Assembly: GCA_003517945.1 (NCBI GenBank)
Contig: DOZP01000215.1
Coordinates: 1 to 5,606, forward strand
Source: Porphyromonadaceae bacterium
Lineage (GTDB): Bacteria > Bacteroidota > Bacteroidia > Bacteroidales > Tannerellaceae
Length of the DNA stretch: 5,606 nucleotides
Direction of reading: 5' to 3'
Below, piece after piece: positions 1-5,606 of the stretch (its first letter is position 1; the number at the start of each line of letters is the position of its first letter). Both the position numbers and the translations under genes were made by a program. The notes below the pieces were generated by a model. It was not told the origin of the DNA, searched no databases, and worked only from the letters and a program-made list of their open reading frames with translations.

Positions 1-2
1 TG

Positions 3-539
3 AAACCCCGTCTTGAAACCACTTGGGAGGGACAAAAATATCGTGTTGACGAACGTGTCACATCATTCTCCTACGACCTGCATGCGAAATACGCCGTCAA
101 AAAACTACAGTTATCAGGAAGAACCATGCTGGCATCCAATCAGGTACATAATGCCATGATAGGAGGTTTTGGCGTCACAAAAATCGACAATCACACAGGA
201 GAACAAGAGTATACATCTTTCCGCCACTCCACATCATGGCTAAACCTCACCTATGGCCGGAAATACCAGGGAGGCTTTTTCGCCGGATACACAAAAAACC
301 TCGGCACGTCCAAAAGCCTTATCAGTACGGATAAGTTATATGGTTCCGGATTAGACCTCGACCAGTTTGTCAACCTTAGTTTTTCTTTTCGATATGTACT
401 ACCCCACTGGAACATAGGACTGGAATATGCTCTGGCAACAGCCTGGTATGGCGAAATGAACCTTTCAAACGGAAAAAATATACATACGCACGATGTCTCA
501 AACCATCGCATCGAAAGTGTCTTTATTTACACGTTTTAA
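3..539 (+). CDS. Outer-membrane beta-barrel (porin-like) protein, C-terminal part
   Basis: This frame is open from the window edge (first full codon at base 3) to TAA at 537-539, giving 178 residues of a protein whose start lies upstream. The ATG at 126 is an internal Met, because the reading frame continues unbroken before it with the same character. The sequence shows repeated amphipathic stretches with alternating aromatic and polar residues (for example SFSFRYVLP, NIGLEYALATAWYG), separated by short polar loops. It ends IESVFIYTF, and a C-terminal Phe is the classic last-strand signal recognised by the BAM machinery. This supports an outer-membrane barrel of porin type. The pattern recalls the DcaP-like porins annotated in Bacteroidota, but I cannot confirm that family or any substrate. 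The 3' end overlaps the convergent VanZ-like gene by 17 bp, and no separate terminator is visible. Confidence 0.72.
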   Translation, partial: KPRLETTWEGQKYRVDERVTSFSYDLHAKYAVKKLQLSGRTMLASNQVHNAMIGGFGVTKIDNHTGEQEYTSFRHSTSWLNLTYGRKYQGGFFAGYTKNLGTSKSLISTDKLYGSGLDLDQFVNLSFSFRYVLPHWNIGLEYALATAWYGEMNLSNGKNIHTHDVSNHRIESVFIYTF

Positions 540-921
540 ACATTTTATGATAAATTCTCAGAATAGTCGGATAAATCATCGCCCCGACGAATCCGCCCAG
601 GATATCCGCAATCAGATCGTACAAATCACCGGAACGATCAAAAAATTTACTTTGCAGGATCTCTATGACACCTCCATATAAAAAGGCTAATAACGTAGAT
701 AAAAGTATGATCTGAAAATAACTTTTTCTTGTCTGAAAATTAAACAACAGGCTTAAAAAAACGGACTGGACAAAGAAAAAACCAAAATGGGTCACTTTAT
801 CCAGATGAGGAATTCTAAAGGTCGGAATTTTATCCGATGACAACGAACAAAAATAAAAGATAAGCAACGCCCATGCGATACTTAAGGTCAGCAATATATA
901 TGTTTTTCTATTATTTCCCAT
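523..921 (-). CDS. VanZ-like family small membrane protein
   Basis: The product is 132 residues with about four hydrophobic segments (roughly residues 7-27, 44-61, 67-86 and 103-124), so it is an inner-membrane protein. VanZ-family hallmarks are present: DKVTHFGFF at 41-49, a Glu in GGVIEILQ (E87), and the acidic RSGDLYDLIADILGG segment at 97-110. The founding VanZ confers low-level teicoplanin resistance. Short stand-alone homologues are common in Bacteroidota and their biochemical role is not known, so no resistance function should be assumed. I chose ATG at 921. The upstream in-frame TTG at 936 lies inside the probable -7 promoter element (934-941), so it would not be transcribed from that promoter. 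The gene sits after the terminator of the sigma-factor operon and is probably monocistronic. Its 3' end overlaps the convergent porin-like gene. Confidence 0.85.
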   Translation of the reverse strand: MGNNRKTYILLTLSIAWALLIFYFCSLSSDKIPTFRIPHLDKVTHFGFFFVQSVFLSLLFNFQTRKSYFQIILLSTLLAFLYGGVIEILQSKFFDRSGDLYDLIADILGGFVGAMIYPTILRIYHKMFKTCK

Positions 922-933
922 ATCAAATAATCG

Positions 934-968
934 CAAAGATAATCATTTTCATCCGATACGCCTTCAAA
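934..968 (-). promoter_or_regulatory. Probable promoter of the VanZ-like gene
   Basis: On the minus strand TATCTTTG (941 to 934) is a perfect match to the Bacteroidota -7 element TAnnTTTG. A TTTG at 968 to 965 could serve as the -33 element. The gap between them is 23 bases, slightly longer than the usual 19-21, so the -33 assignment is weaker than the -7. Transcription would begin near 927-930, leaving a very short leader before ATG 921. Confidence 0.55.
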
Positions 969-1005
969 TCAATATAAGAACAGAAATAACGCACTTTTAT
1001 TGTTT

Positions 1006-1044
1006 AAAAAAACAAAAGCGCTGTTCCGGTAAGGAAAGCGCTTT
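1006..1044 (-). terminator. Rho-independent terminator of the sigma/anti-sigma/lipoprotein operon
   Basis: The arms are 1015-1027 (AAAGCGCT, a bulged G, then TTCC) and 1033-1044 (GGAAAGCGCTTT). They form a 12-bp stem with a 5-base loop and one bulged base. Read on the minus strand, the hairpin is followed after TG by seven T residues (complement of the A run at 1006-1012), as expected for intrinsic termination. It begins about 38 bases after the stop codon of the LVIVD lipoprotein gene and separates that operon from the VanZ-like gene. Confidence 0.9.
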
Positions 1045-1082
1045 CTTTTGTATCCAACAGACTGTCAATTAAAGGCAGTATC

Positions 1083-2369
1083 TCAGTTTCTTCCTATGTT
1101 GATTTTACTGATCTGGCTGATCTTTTCCGGATCGGAATAATCGTATTGATACAAACCATCTTCAGCAATCATCATCAGTACATTTTTATAAGGAATTACA
1201 TCATAACCCTCCATGCCCTGGTAATGAACCAACTGGTTAGCCATGATTTCCAGAGGTTTGGTCGCATCAAAAATTTTTAATCCGTCATCACAGACAAACA
1301 GTGTTCCGTTATCAATTCCCAATCCTTTTGGTTTTTTCATCGTATACGAAACAATCGGCGCCGGCTTTCTGACGTCACTCACATCAATAACGATCAGTTC
1401 ATTGGTATTCTGTCCGCATAAATTTCCGGAATGAACCGTAACATAAGCAATATCATTTTCCACTACCACCGGATCACAACCCCACGCATGCCAGATCATC
1501 GACATATATTCCGGTTTCAACGGATCTTTTACGGAATAAATCATCATACCTCTGGGAGTACCCATAAACATATTCTCTCCATAGCTGAAAATCGTTTCCA
1601 CATCTCCGCCCACATAGATGTCTTCCGCGACCTTTTCCGGCTTTTCGAGTGAAAGGTCAAATATACTCATATTGTTACTAATGACGGTATACAGATAATC
1701 TTTGTATAAACTGAATCGCGACATGGAACCGTTCACACCCTGCCCCATACTACCTCCGGATGCGTCTGCACTCGCCATCCAACTCGTCGACAGACTATTA
1801 TCTGTGTAAAGATAAGAACGGTCGTAGGTTTTTTTTCTTTTTTTTAATGTCCACCCGACAATGATATTTTCATTGCGGTTCGTATTCACAAAGCATTCTT
1901 CATAATCATACCAATATTCATTATCAATCGGGGGAAGTGCATATTCAAATGCATTTTCCAACCGGTTTACATAGCCGGGATTTTTGGGGTCAGCAAGATC
2001 AAACCATAGCAGATCTACATACGAATCAGCATACAACCGATCATTGCGTACAGATATATCCGTATTACCTTCCAATTCTACAAATCCGACCGCTTTCGGT
2101 GATCGCGGATTACGGTTGTCAATGATATGAATCCCTTCTCCCGGCTCTGAAATATAAAGATAGCCATCATAGAAACAGATCTTTCCCTGTTCCTTTATCG
2201 GTTGTGCCGACTTTGTTTTTATAGCTTTGCTCCTGAACTCTTTCACCGACATAAAAACAGGTTCGTTTTCCATTAATTCCACAACATCCGTCCCGTCATA
2301 TCCGGAATCCTTACAACCGGTAAAGACTGTTGCCATAATAACTGCAGCAAATAATAAAATTTTTTTCAT
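1083..2369 (-). CDS. LVIVD-repeat beta-propeller lipoprotein
   Basis: The protein has 428 residues. Residues 1-19 form a lipoprotein signal: MKKILLF start, hydrophobic core, and lipobox FTGC with the acylated Cys at 19. The mature N-terminus reads CKDSGYDGTD; this partly acidic start could act as a surface-export signal of Bacteroidota lipoproteins but is not a clear match, so periplasmic or surface location is open. From about residue 64 onward there are repeats of the form 'D-x-LY ... hydrophobic-x-hydrophobic-(I/F)D ... DP-x-x-P', for example GIHIIDNRNPRSP (79-91), WFDLADPKNPG (122-132), MMIYSVKDPLKP (275-286) and ELIVIDVSDVRKP (324-336). These are LVIVD repeats, which fold as beta-propeller blades and usually mediate binding; no catalytic site is evident. 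The gene follows the anti-sigma/barrel gene by 33 bases and is followed by a terminator, so it is the last gene of the operon. The start has no Shine-Dalgarno, as is normal in this phylum. Two A8 tracts lie in the coding strand at 1829-1845. Confidence 0.88.
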   Translation of the reverse strand: MKKILLFAAVIMATVFTGCKDSGYDGTDVVELMENEPVFMSVKEFRSKAIKTKSAQPIKEQGKICFYDGYLYISEPGEGIHIIDNRNPRSPKAVGFVELEGNTDISVRNDRLYADSYVDLLWFDLADPKNPGYVNRLENAFEYALPPIDNEYWYDYEECFVNTNRNENIIVGWTLKKRKKTYDRSYLYTDNSLSTSWMASADASGGSMGQGVNGSMSRFSLYKDYLYTVISNNMSIFDLSLEKPEKVAEDIYVGGDVETIFSYGENMFMGTPRGMMIYSVKDPLKPEYMSMIWHAWGCDPVVVENDIAYVTVHSGNLCGQNTNELIVIDVSDVRKPAPIVSYTMKKPKGLGIDNGTLFVCDDGLKIFDATKPLEIMANQLVHYQGMEGYDVIPYKNVLMMIAEDGLYQYDYSDPEKISQISKINIGRN

Positions 2370-2402
2370 AGTTTTCGCGAATTAAAATTAGTATTGTTGT
2401 TT

Positions 2403-3722
2403 TTAAAAATCATAACGAACTCCAACCTTCAGGCTGAAACTTAACGGATCTTCCGTACGTTTGCTTACCGGCTGATTGCAATCAAAATAGTAAGAAAGAC
2501 CCGGCTCAATATATAAATTCATATCCCTATAGAAATTATAAGAGACCCCGATCCCGCCATTCAGCGACCATTGCAGACCCGATATATAGTCTGTTTCTTC
2601 TTTCTTCATGATATTATTCCATACAGGGGTCTTTTGCTTAAAAACATACCTTAACCCTTTTTCTACCATGCCTCCTCCGGAAGCATACAGGCTCACCCGG
2701 TTTTTCTCCCACATATTAACCGTAAGATTAACGGGAACGCCCAGATAATGAAGATTCAGCACGGCATCATAAGTATATGTATTGTTTTCTATTATAATAT
2801 CCGAAGAAAGCCGGGTATATACCAATCCGGTCTCCAGTCCTAAAGTTCTATTCAATTTTTTCCGGACCATCATTCCTACCGAAAAAGGAATAGCCGGTTT
2901 TACGTCTGTAATCCTTTCCTTTGAAAATTTTCCCGATCCTTCACCATGACTACCATTCATAAAATAGTCTCCATCTCCCAAGGATGGCGAATTTAATATA
3001 TAATCCGGATCATTTGCCATAGGTTCGTCTACAAGAACACCAAATGAAGAAAATCCGCCAACAGAACTTAATCCGGCAGAGACCTGCCATCCTTTATTTT
3101 TATTTCGTTCGTTTCTATCGGACATATTATATGCCGTGATATTTTCAAATGTCCGGTACGGCTTTTCGGGTCCCGCCCCCTGTTCCTCATCCTGCTCCCG
3201 TTCTTCTCTTGCATCCTGTCGTTCCTCATTTGCTATAACAGGTGCCTCCTGTATGGTTTTATCTCCCTCATCGTCAACATCCGGCTCTATACCGGTTTCG
3301 TCAACAAAGACGGGCATTTGTTTGCCGGCACGTTTCCCTGCCGACAGAATCCGGTGATCCTGACTTATGTACGTATCAATTGCAGTAGTATCTTTTTTAT
3401 TCATTGCAAACTTTTTTTCTTCCGGATTTTCAGCTTCCGCTACAAGATATTCAACCGGATACGCTTTATGATAAGCCGTACTTTCCTTTACATTCTGATC
3501 TTTTTCATTCAGAAAACGGCTGAATACGAATACGGCCACAAGAATAGAGGCCGCTATTGACAAGCCGGTCCATAACGAAGACAATCCGCGCTTCTTCTGT
3601 AAGCGTGCTTCAATCTCATCCCAGCAATTCTCATCCGGCGATACCGGATACGTTTTTAAACGTTGCCGGAAATGTTCACTGAAGCGATCAACAGGATCAT
3701 ATAATTCTCTATTATCTGACAT
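2403..3722 (-). CDS. Dma-like dual membrane-spanning anti-sigma factor with C-terminal outer-membrane barrel
   Basis: The protein has 439 residues and three visible parts. Residues 1-46 are a polar, helix-prone cytoplasmic segment (ENCWDEIEARLQKK at 31-44) of the kind preceding the membrane anchor of Bacteroidota anti-sigma proteins. Residues 47-70 are one hydrophobic helix with Arg/Lys before it; there is no cleavage motif and it lies too far from the N-terminus for a signal peptide. Residues 71-210 are a polar linker rich in Glu, Asp, Gln, Arg and Lys. Residues 211-439 give eight amphipathic strands with short periplasmic turns (WEKN, YRDM) and end VGVRYDF, with the terminal Phe expected of an outer-membrane barrel. 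The start ATG lies 11 bp inside the sigma-factor gene, with no Shine-Dalgarno, which suggests translational coupling. The arrangement matches the Dma family reported to bind and restrain an ECF21 sigma factor (Das1) in Bacteroides thetaiotaomicron. That family assignment is from memory of the literature; sigma binding here is inferred. Automatic annotation would probably call it only 'outer membrane beta-barrel protein'. Confidence 0.82.
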   Translation of the reverse strand: MSDNRELYDPVDRFSEHFRQRLKTYPVSPDENCWDEIEARLQKKRGLSSLWTGLSIAASILVAVFVFSRFLNEKDQNVKESTAYHKAYPVEYLVAEAENPEEKKFAMNKKDTTAIDTYISQDHRILSAGKRAGKQMPVFVDETGIEPDVDDEGDKTIQEAPVIANEERQDAREEREQDEEQGAGPEKPYRTFENITAYNMSDRNERNKNKGWQVSAGLSSVGGFSSFGVLVDEPMANDPDYILNSPSLGDGDYFMNGSHGEGSGKFSKERITDVKPAIPFSVGMMVRKKLNRTLGLETGLVYTRLSSDIIIENNTYTYDAVLNLHYLGVPVNLTVNMWEKNRVSLYASGGGMVEKGLRYVFKQKTPVWNNIMKKEETDYISGLQWSLNGGIGVSYNFYRDMNLYIEPGLSYYFDCNQPVSKRTEDPLSFSLKVGVRYDF

Positions 3723-4263
3723 GCTTATAATTGTTCATTAACGATTTAACACTTTTCTGCAAAGCGGTTCTGGCTCGTAAAAATTGCGTCTTTGATGTTG
3801 CAACACTGATACCCAAGGCCTCCGCTATTTCTTTGTGTGAGTATCCTTCTATTGCATACATATTAAAAACAGTCCGGTATCCGGCAGGTAACCTCTCTAC
3901 ACAATCCATCAGATCTTCTTCCGAAAGCCGGTCTAAAACGGACACATCAACATCTTTAAGTTGTTCATTATAATCCATAATATCAACCGCCGACCTCAAT
4001 GCATCCGTTTTTCTGAGATATTCAAGAGATGTCGTAACAAATATCCTGTGTATCCAACCGGCAAAAGCGCCCTTATATGAATAAGTATGGATATGCGTGA
4101 ATACTTTAATAAAACCATCCTGCAATATATCACGGGCGATCTCCCTATTACCGACATACCGTATGCAAAGGCTCATCATGGTAGGAGCGTACATCTCGTA
4201 AACTTTTTTACGAGCCCACGATTCTCCCCGCACACATGCATCAATAATCAGTTTTTCATCCAT
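3712..4263 (-). CDS. ECF-type RNA polymerase sigma-70 factor
   Basis: This is an alternative sigma factor that would direct RNA polymerase to a specific promoter set. From ATG 4263 it is 183 residues. Region 2 spans about 17-85, with the polymerase-binding and -10-recognition segment around AR-DILQDGFIKVF (43-55) and GWIHRIFVTTSLEYLR (69-84). Region 4 spans about 113-172, with LPAGYRTVFNMYAIEGYSHK followed by the helix-turn-helix EIAEALGISVATSK (145-158). Domain order and length fit the ECF family. Other in-frame starts are ATG 4287 (191 residues) and TTG 4323. I prefer 4263 because MDEKLIIDAC aligns with usual ECF N-termini, a purine-rich AGAGAG (4279 to 4274) precedes it by 10 bases, and the probable promoter would begin transcripts near 4286. 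It is first in an operon with the anti-sigma/barrel gene, overlapping it by 11 bp. Pairing suggests the ECF21/Das-like group, but I cannot place it phylogenetically by eye. Confidence 0.93.
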   Translation of the reverse strand: MDEKLIIDACVRGESWARKKVYEMYAPTMMSLCIRYVGNREIARDILQDGFIKVFTHIHTYSYKGAFAGWIHRIFVTTSLEYLRKTDALRSAVDIMDYNEQLKDVDVSVLDRLSEEDLMDCVERLPAGYRTVFNMYAIEGYSHKEIAEALGISVATSKTQFLRARTALQKSVKSLMNNYKHVR

Positions 4264-4291
4264 ATATGTTACGCTCTCTTTTTCCATGATG

Positions 4292-4324
4292 CAAAGAAAA
4301 TATAAAAGGTTGCATAATAGCAAA
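4292..4324 (-). promoter_or_regulatory. Probable promoter of the sigma-factor operon
   Basis: On the minus strand TTTG (4324 to 4321) is followed after 21 bases by TTTCTTTG (4299 to 4292). This fits the Bacteroidota housekeeping pattern TTTG-N19-21-TAnnTTTG with one mismatch (TT instead of TA). Transcription would begin near 4285-4287, giving a leader of about 23 bases to ATG 4263. I see no second, clearly different motif that would mark autoregulation by the encoded sigma factor, but its recognition sequence is not known to me. Confidence 0.45.
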
Positions 4325-4403
4325 AAAAGTAGCTATAAAACCAACACAACCCGGTGACGAGGCGCGTCGTAAAGGAAAATGTACAAGTAATGAAAAAAAG
4401 CAG

Positions 4404-4411
4404 TATCTTTG
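4404..4411 (+). promoter_or_regulatory. Probable -7 element for the ABC-F gene
   Basis: TATCTTTG matches TAnnTTTG exactly and lies 31 bases before the ABC-F start codon, so transcription would begin near 4416-4419 with a leader of roughly 25 bases. No TTTG or TTG is present at the expected -33 distance (about 4379-4384), so the upstream half is degenerate. Confidence 0.55.
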
Positions 4412-4442
4412 CCGCTTTAATAGGTAAATACTATACTACACT

Positions 4443-5606
4443 ATGATTTCTGTTGATTCGTTGGCGGTTGAGTTTGGCGGGCAAACTCTCTTCAAAGATA
4501 TATCTTTCGTTATAAATGAAAATGACCGTATTGCCCTGATGGGGAAGAATGGAGCCGGAAAATCGACCCTTCTTAAAATACTGGCAGGTGCACGGGAACC
4601 TTCAAGGGGAAAAGTTTCCGCTCCCGAAGGAACAAAAATAGCCTATCTTCCGCAGCATTTGTTAACGGAAGACAGCCGTACCGTTTTTGAAGAAGCATCG
4701 CTGGCGTTTGCCGAAATACAACAGATGGAAGCCAAAATAAATGAAATAAACGAACAACTGGCTACACGTACCGATTATGAATCGGACGAATATATGAATC
4801 TCATCGAGCAGGTTTCCACGCTAAGCGAACGTTTTTACAGCATAGAAGAACGCAATTACGATGCCGAGGTTGAAAAAAAGTTACTTGGGTTGGGTTTTAA
4901 ACGAAGCGATTTCAACCGGATAACCGCTGAATTCAGCGGTGGGTGGAGGATGCGAATCGAACTGGCTAAAATGCTGCTCCGCGAACCGGACCTGATTCTA
5001 CTTGATGAGCCAACCAACCATCTGGATATCGAATCCATCCAGTGGCTTGAAAATTTCCTGATTAATTCGGCGAAAGCAGTGATTGTTATTTCACATGACC
5101 GCGCTTTCGTGGATAACATCACCAACCGAACGATCGAAGTGACACTGGGACGGATTTATGACTACAAAGCAAAATATTCACATTATCTCGAATTACGCAG
5201 GGAACGCAGGGAGCAACAACAAAAACAATATGACGACCAGCAGAAGATGATTGCCGAAACGAAAGATTTTATCGAACGTTTCAAAGGCACTTATTCGAAA
5301 ACCCTGCAGGTTCAATCGCGTGTAAAGATGCTTGAAAAACTTGAACCGGTAGAAATAGATGAAGAGGATACATCTTCGTTACGATTAAAATTCCCGCCGG
5401 CCCCGCGTTCGGGCAATTATCCGGTGATAGCCGAAACGGTTTCCAAATCGTATGGCGAAAAACTGATTTTCGACCGGGTAAATTTCACAATCGAACGTGG
5501 GGAAAAAATAGCTTTTGTCGGCAAAAACGGCGAAGGAAAATCAACTTTGGTTAAATGTATTATGAATGAGATTGCGTATGAAGGCAACTTACAACTCGGA
5601 CATAAT
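4443..5606 (+). CDS. ABC-F family ATPase, YheS-like (3' end outside window)
   Basis: The frame is open from ATG 4443 to the last base, giving 388 codons with no stop, so the gene is truncated by the window edge. It is a soluble tandem ATPase of the ABC-F type, which act on the ribosome and are not membrane transporters. The first ATPase domain is complete: Walker A GKNGAGKST (34-42), Q-loop LPQH (Q71), signature FSGGWRMR (164-171), Walker B LILLDEPTNHLD (184-195) and switch His in SHDR (H218). A charged linker follows at about 245-320, with FIERFKGTYSK and QSRVKMLEKLE (276-301) in the ribosome-facing position of ABC-F proteins. The second domain starts near 327 and reaches its Walker A GKNGEGKST (360-368) before the window ends. 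The SGGWRMR signature and the linker wording most resemble E. coli YheS. A resistance-type ABC-F is unlikely from this resemblance but not excluded. It is divergent from the sigma-factor operon and probably unrelated to it. Confidence 0.93.
   Translation, partial: MISVDSLAVEFGGQTLFKDISFVINENDRIALMGKNGAGKSTLLKILAGAREPSRGKVSAPEGTKIAYLPQHLLTEDSRTVFEEASLAFAEIQQMEAKINEINEQLATRTDYESDEYMNLIEQVSTLSERFYSIEERNYDAEVEKKLLGLGFKRSDFNRITAEFSGGWRMRIELAKMLLREPDLILLDEPTNHLDIESIQWLENFLINSAKAVIVISHDRAFVDNITNRTIEVTLGRIYDYKAKYSHYLELRRERREQQQKQYDDQQKMIAETKDFIERFKGTYSKTLQVQSRVKMLEKLEPVEIDEEDTSSLRLKFPPAPRSGNYPVIAETVSKSYGEKLIFDRVNFTIERGEKIAFVGKNGEGKSTLVKCIMNEIAYEGNLQLGHN

Noticed and set aside
493..681. Plus-strand 62-codon frame across the porin/VanZ junction
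   Set aside because: It overlaps both genes in a non-coding frame and resembles no protein; the VanZ motifs on the minus strand explain this stretch.
523..921. Glycopeptide-resistance gene vanZ
   Set aside because: Only the general VanZ-like fold is recognisable, and no other van genes are present. A resistance role is not supported.
1015..1044. Bidirectional terminator also serving plus-strand transcription
   Set aside because: No plus-strand gene ends nearby, and the plus-strand tail (CTTTTG) is a poor U tract compared with the seven T residues on the minus strand.
1243..2125. Plus-strand open frames opposite the LVIVD lipoprotein gene
   Set aside because: They are short, lack recognisable motifs, and overlap a gene with a clear lipobox and repeats.
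3136..3560. Plus-strand open frames opposite the linker and membrane segment of the anti-sigma/barrel gene
   Set aside because: They are antisense shadows. The Ser- and Cys-rich content follows from the complement of Glu/Asp codons, and no promoter or family resemblance is present.
2403..3722. Secreted outer-membrane porin with an ordinary N-terminal signal peptide
   Set aside because: The only hydrophobic segment starts near residue 47, is about 24 residues long and has no signal-peptidase motif, so it is better read as a retained membrane anchor. No upstream shift of start would change this.
2403..4287. FecI/FecR-type sigma and anti-sigma pair controlling a TonB-dependent receptor
   Set aside because: The partner lacks a FecR-like domain, and no SusC/TonB-dependent receptor gene follows; the barrel is fused into the anti-sigma protein itself.
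4856..5125. Minus-strand open frame of 89 codons inside the ABC-F gene
   Set aside because: It is antisense to the ABC signature and Walker B region, whose motifs are intact on the plus strand.

Overview
The window looks like chromosomal DNA of a Bacteroidota bacterium, most likely a member of the Bacteroidales. Three things support this: TAnnTTTG-type -7 promoter elements with no clear Shine-Dalgarno sequences, a sigma factor paired with an anti-sigma/outer-membrane-barrel fusion protein, and protein families typical of the group. I cannot assign a genus.

Layout from left to right. (1) Bases 3-539 (+) hold the 3' end of a gene for an outer-membrane beta-barrel, porin-like protein; its start lies outside the window. 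(2) A short VanZ-like membrane protein (523-921, -) converges on it and shares 17 bp with its 3' end. It has its own probable promoter at about 934-968. (3) A strong intrinsic terminator (1006-1044, -) closes a three-gene operon on the minus strand. In transcription order that operon is an ECF sigma factor (4263 down to 3712), a single-pass inner-membrane protein ending in an 8-stranded outer-membrane barrel (3722 down to 2403), and an LVIVD-repeat beta-propeller lipoprotein (2369 down to 1083). (4) A divergent intergenic region (about 4288-4442) carries a probable promoter for each direction. (5) From 4443 to the window end runs the first 388 codons of a YheS-like ABC-F ATPase (+).

The operon is the main point of interest. 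The middle protein has a short cytoplasmic helical segment, one transmembrane helix, a polar acidic linker of about 140 residues, and a C-terminal barrel ending in Phe. This matches the dual membrane-spanning anti-sigma factors (Dma), reported in Bacteroides thetaiotaomicron as controlling an ECF21 sigma factor (Das1) and vesiculation. The likely model is that a state or ligand of the outer membrane is sensed by the barrel and passed through one polypeptide to the cytoplasmic sigma factor. The third gene, a probable membrane-anchored propeller lipoprotein, would be a co-expressed partner or output. The architecture is read from the sequence and the family link is from memory of the literature; signal, regulon and the lipoprotein's role are inference. 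No stretch over 300 bases lacks a gene. I saw no RNA genes, mobile elements or CRISPR arrays.
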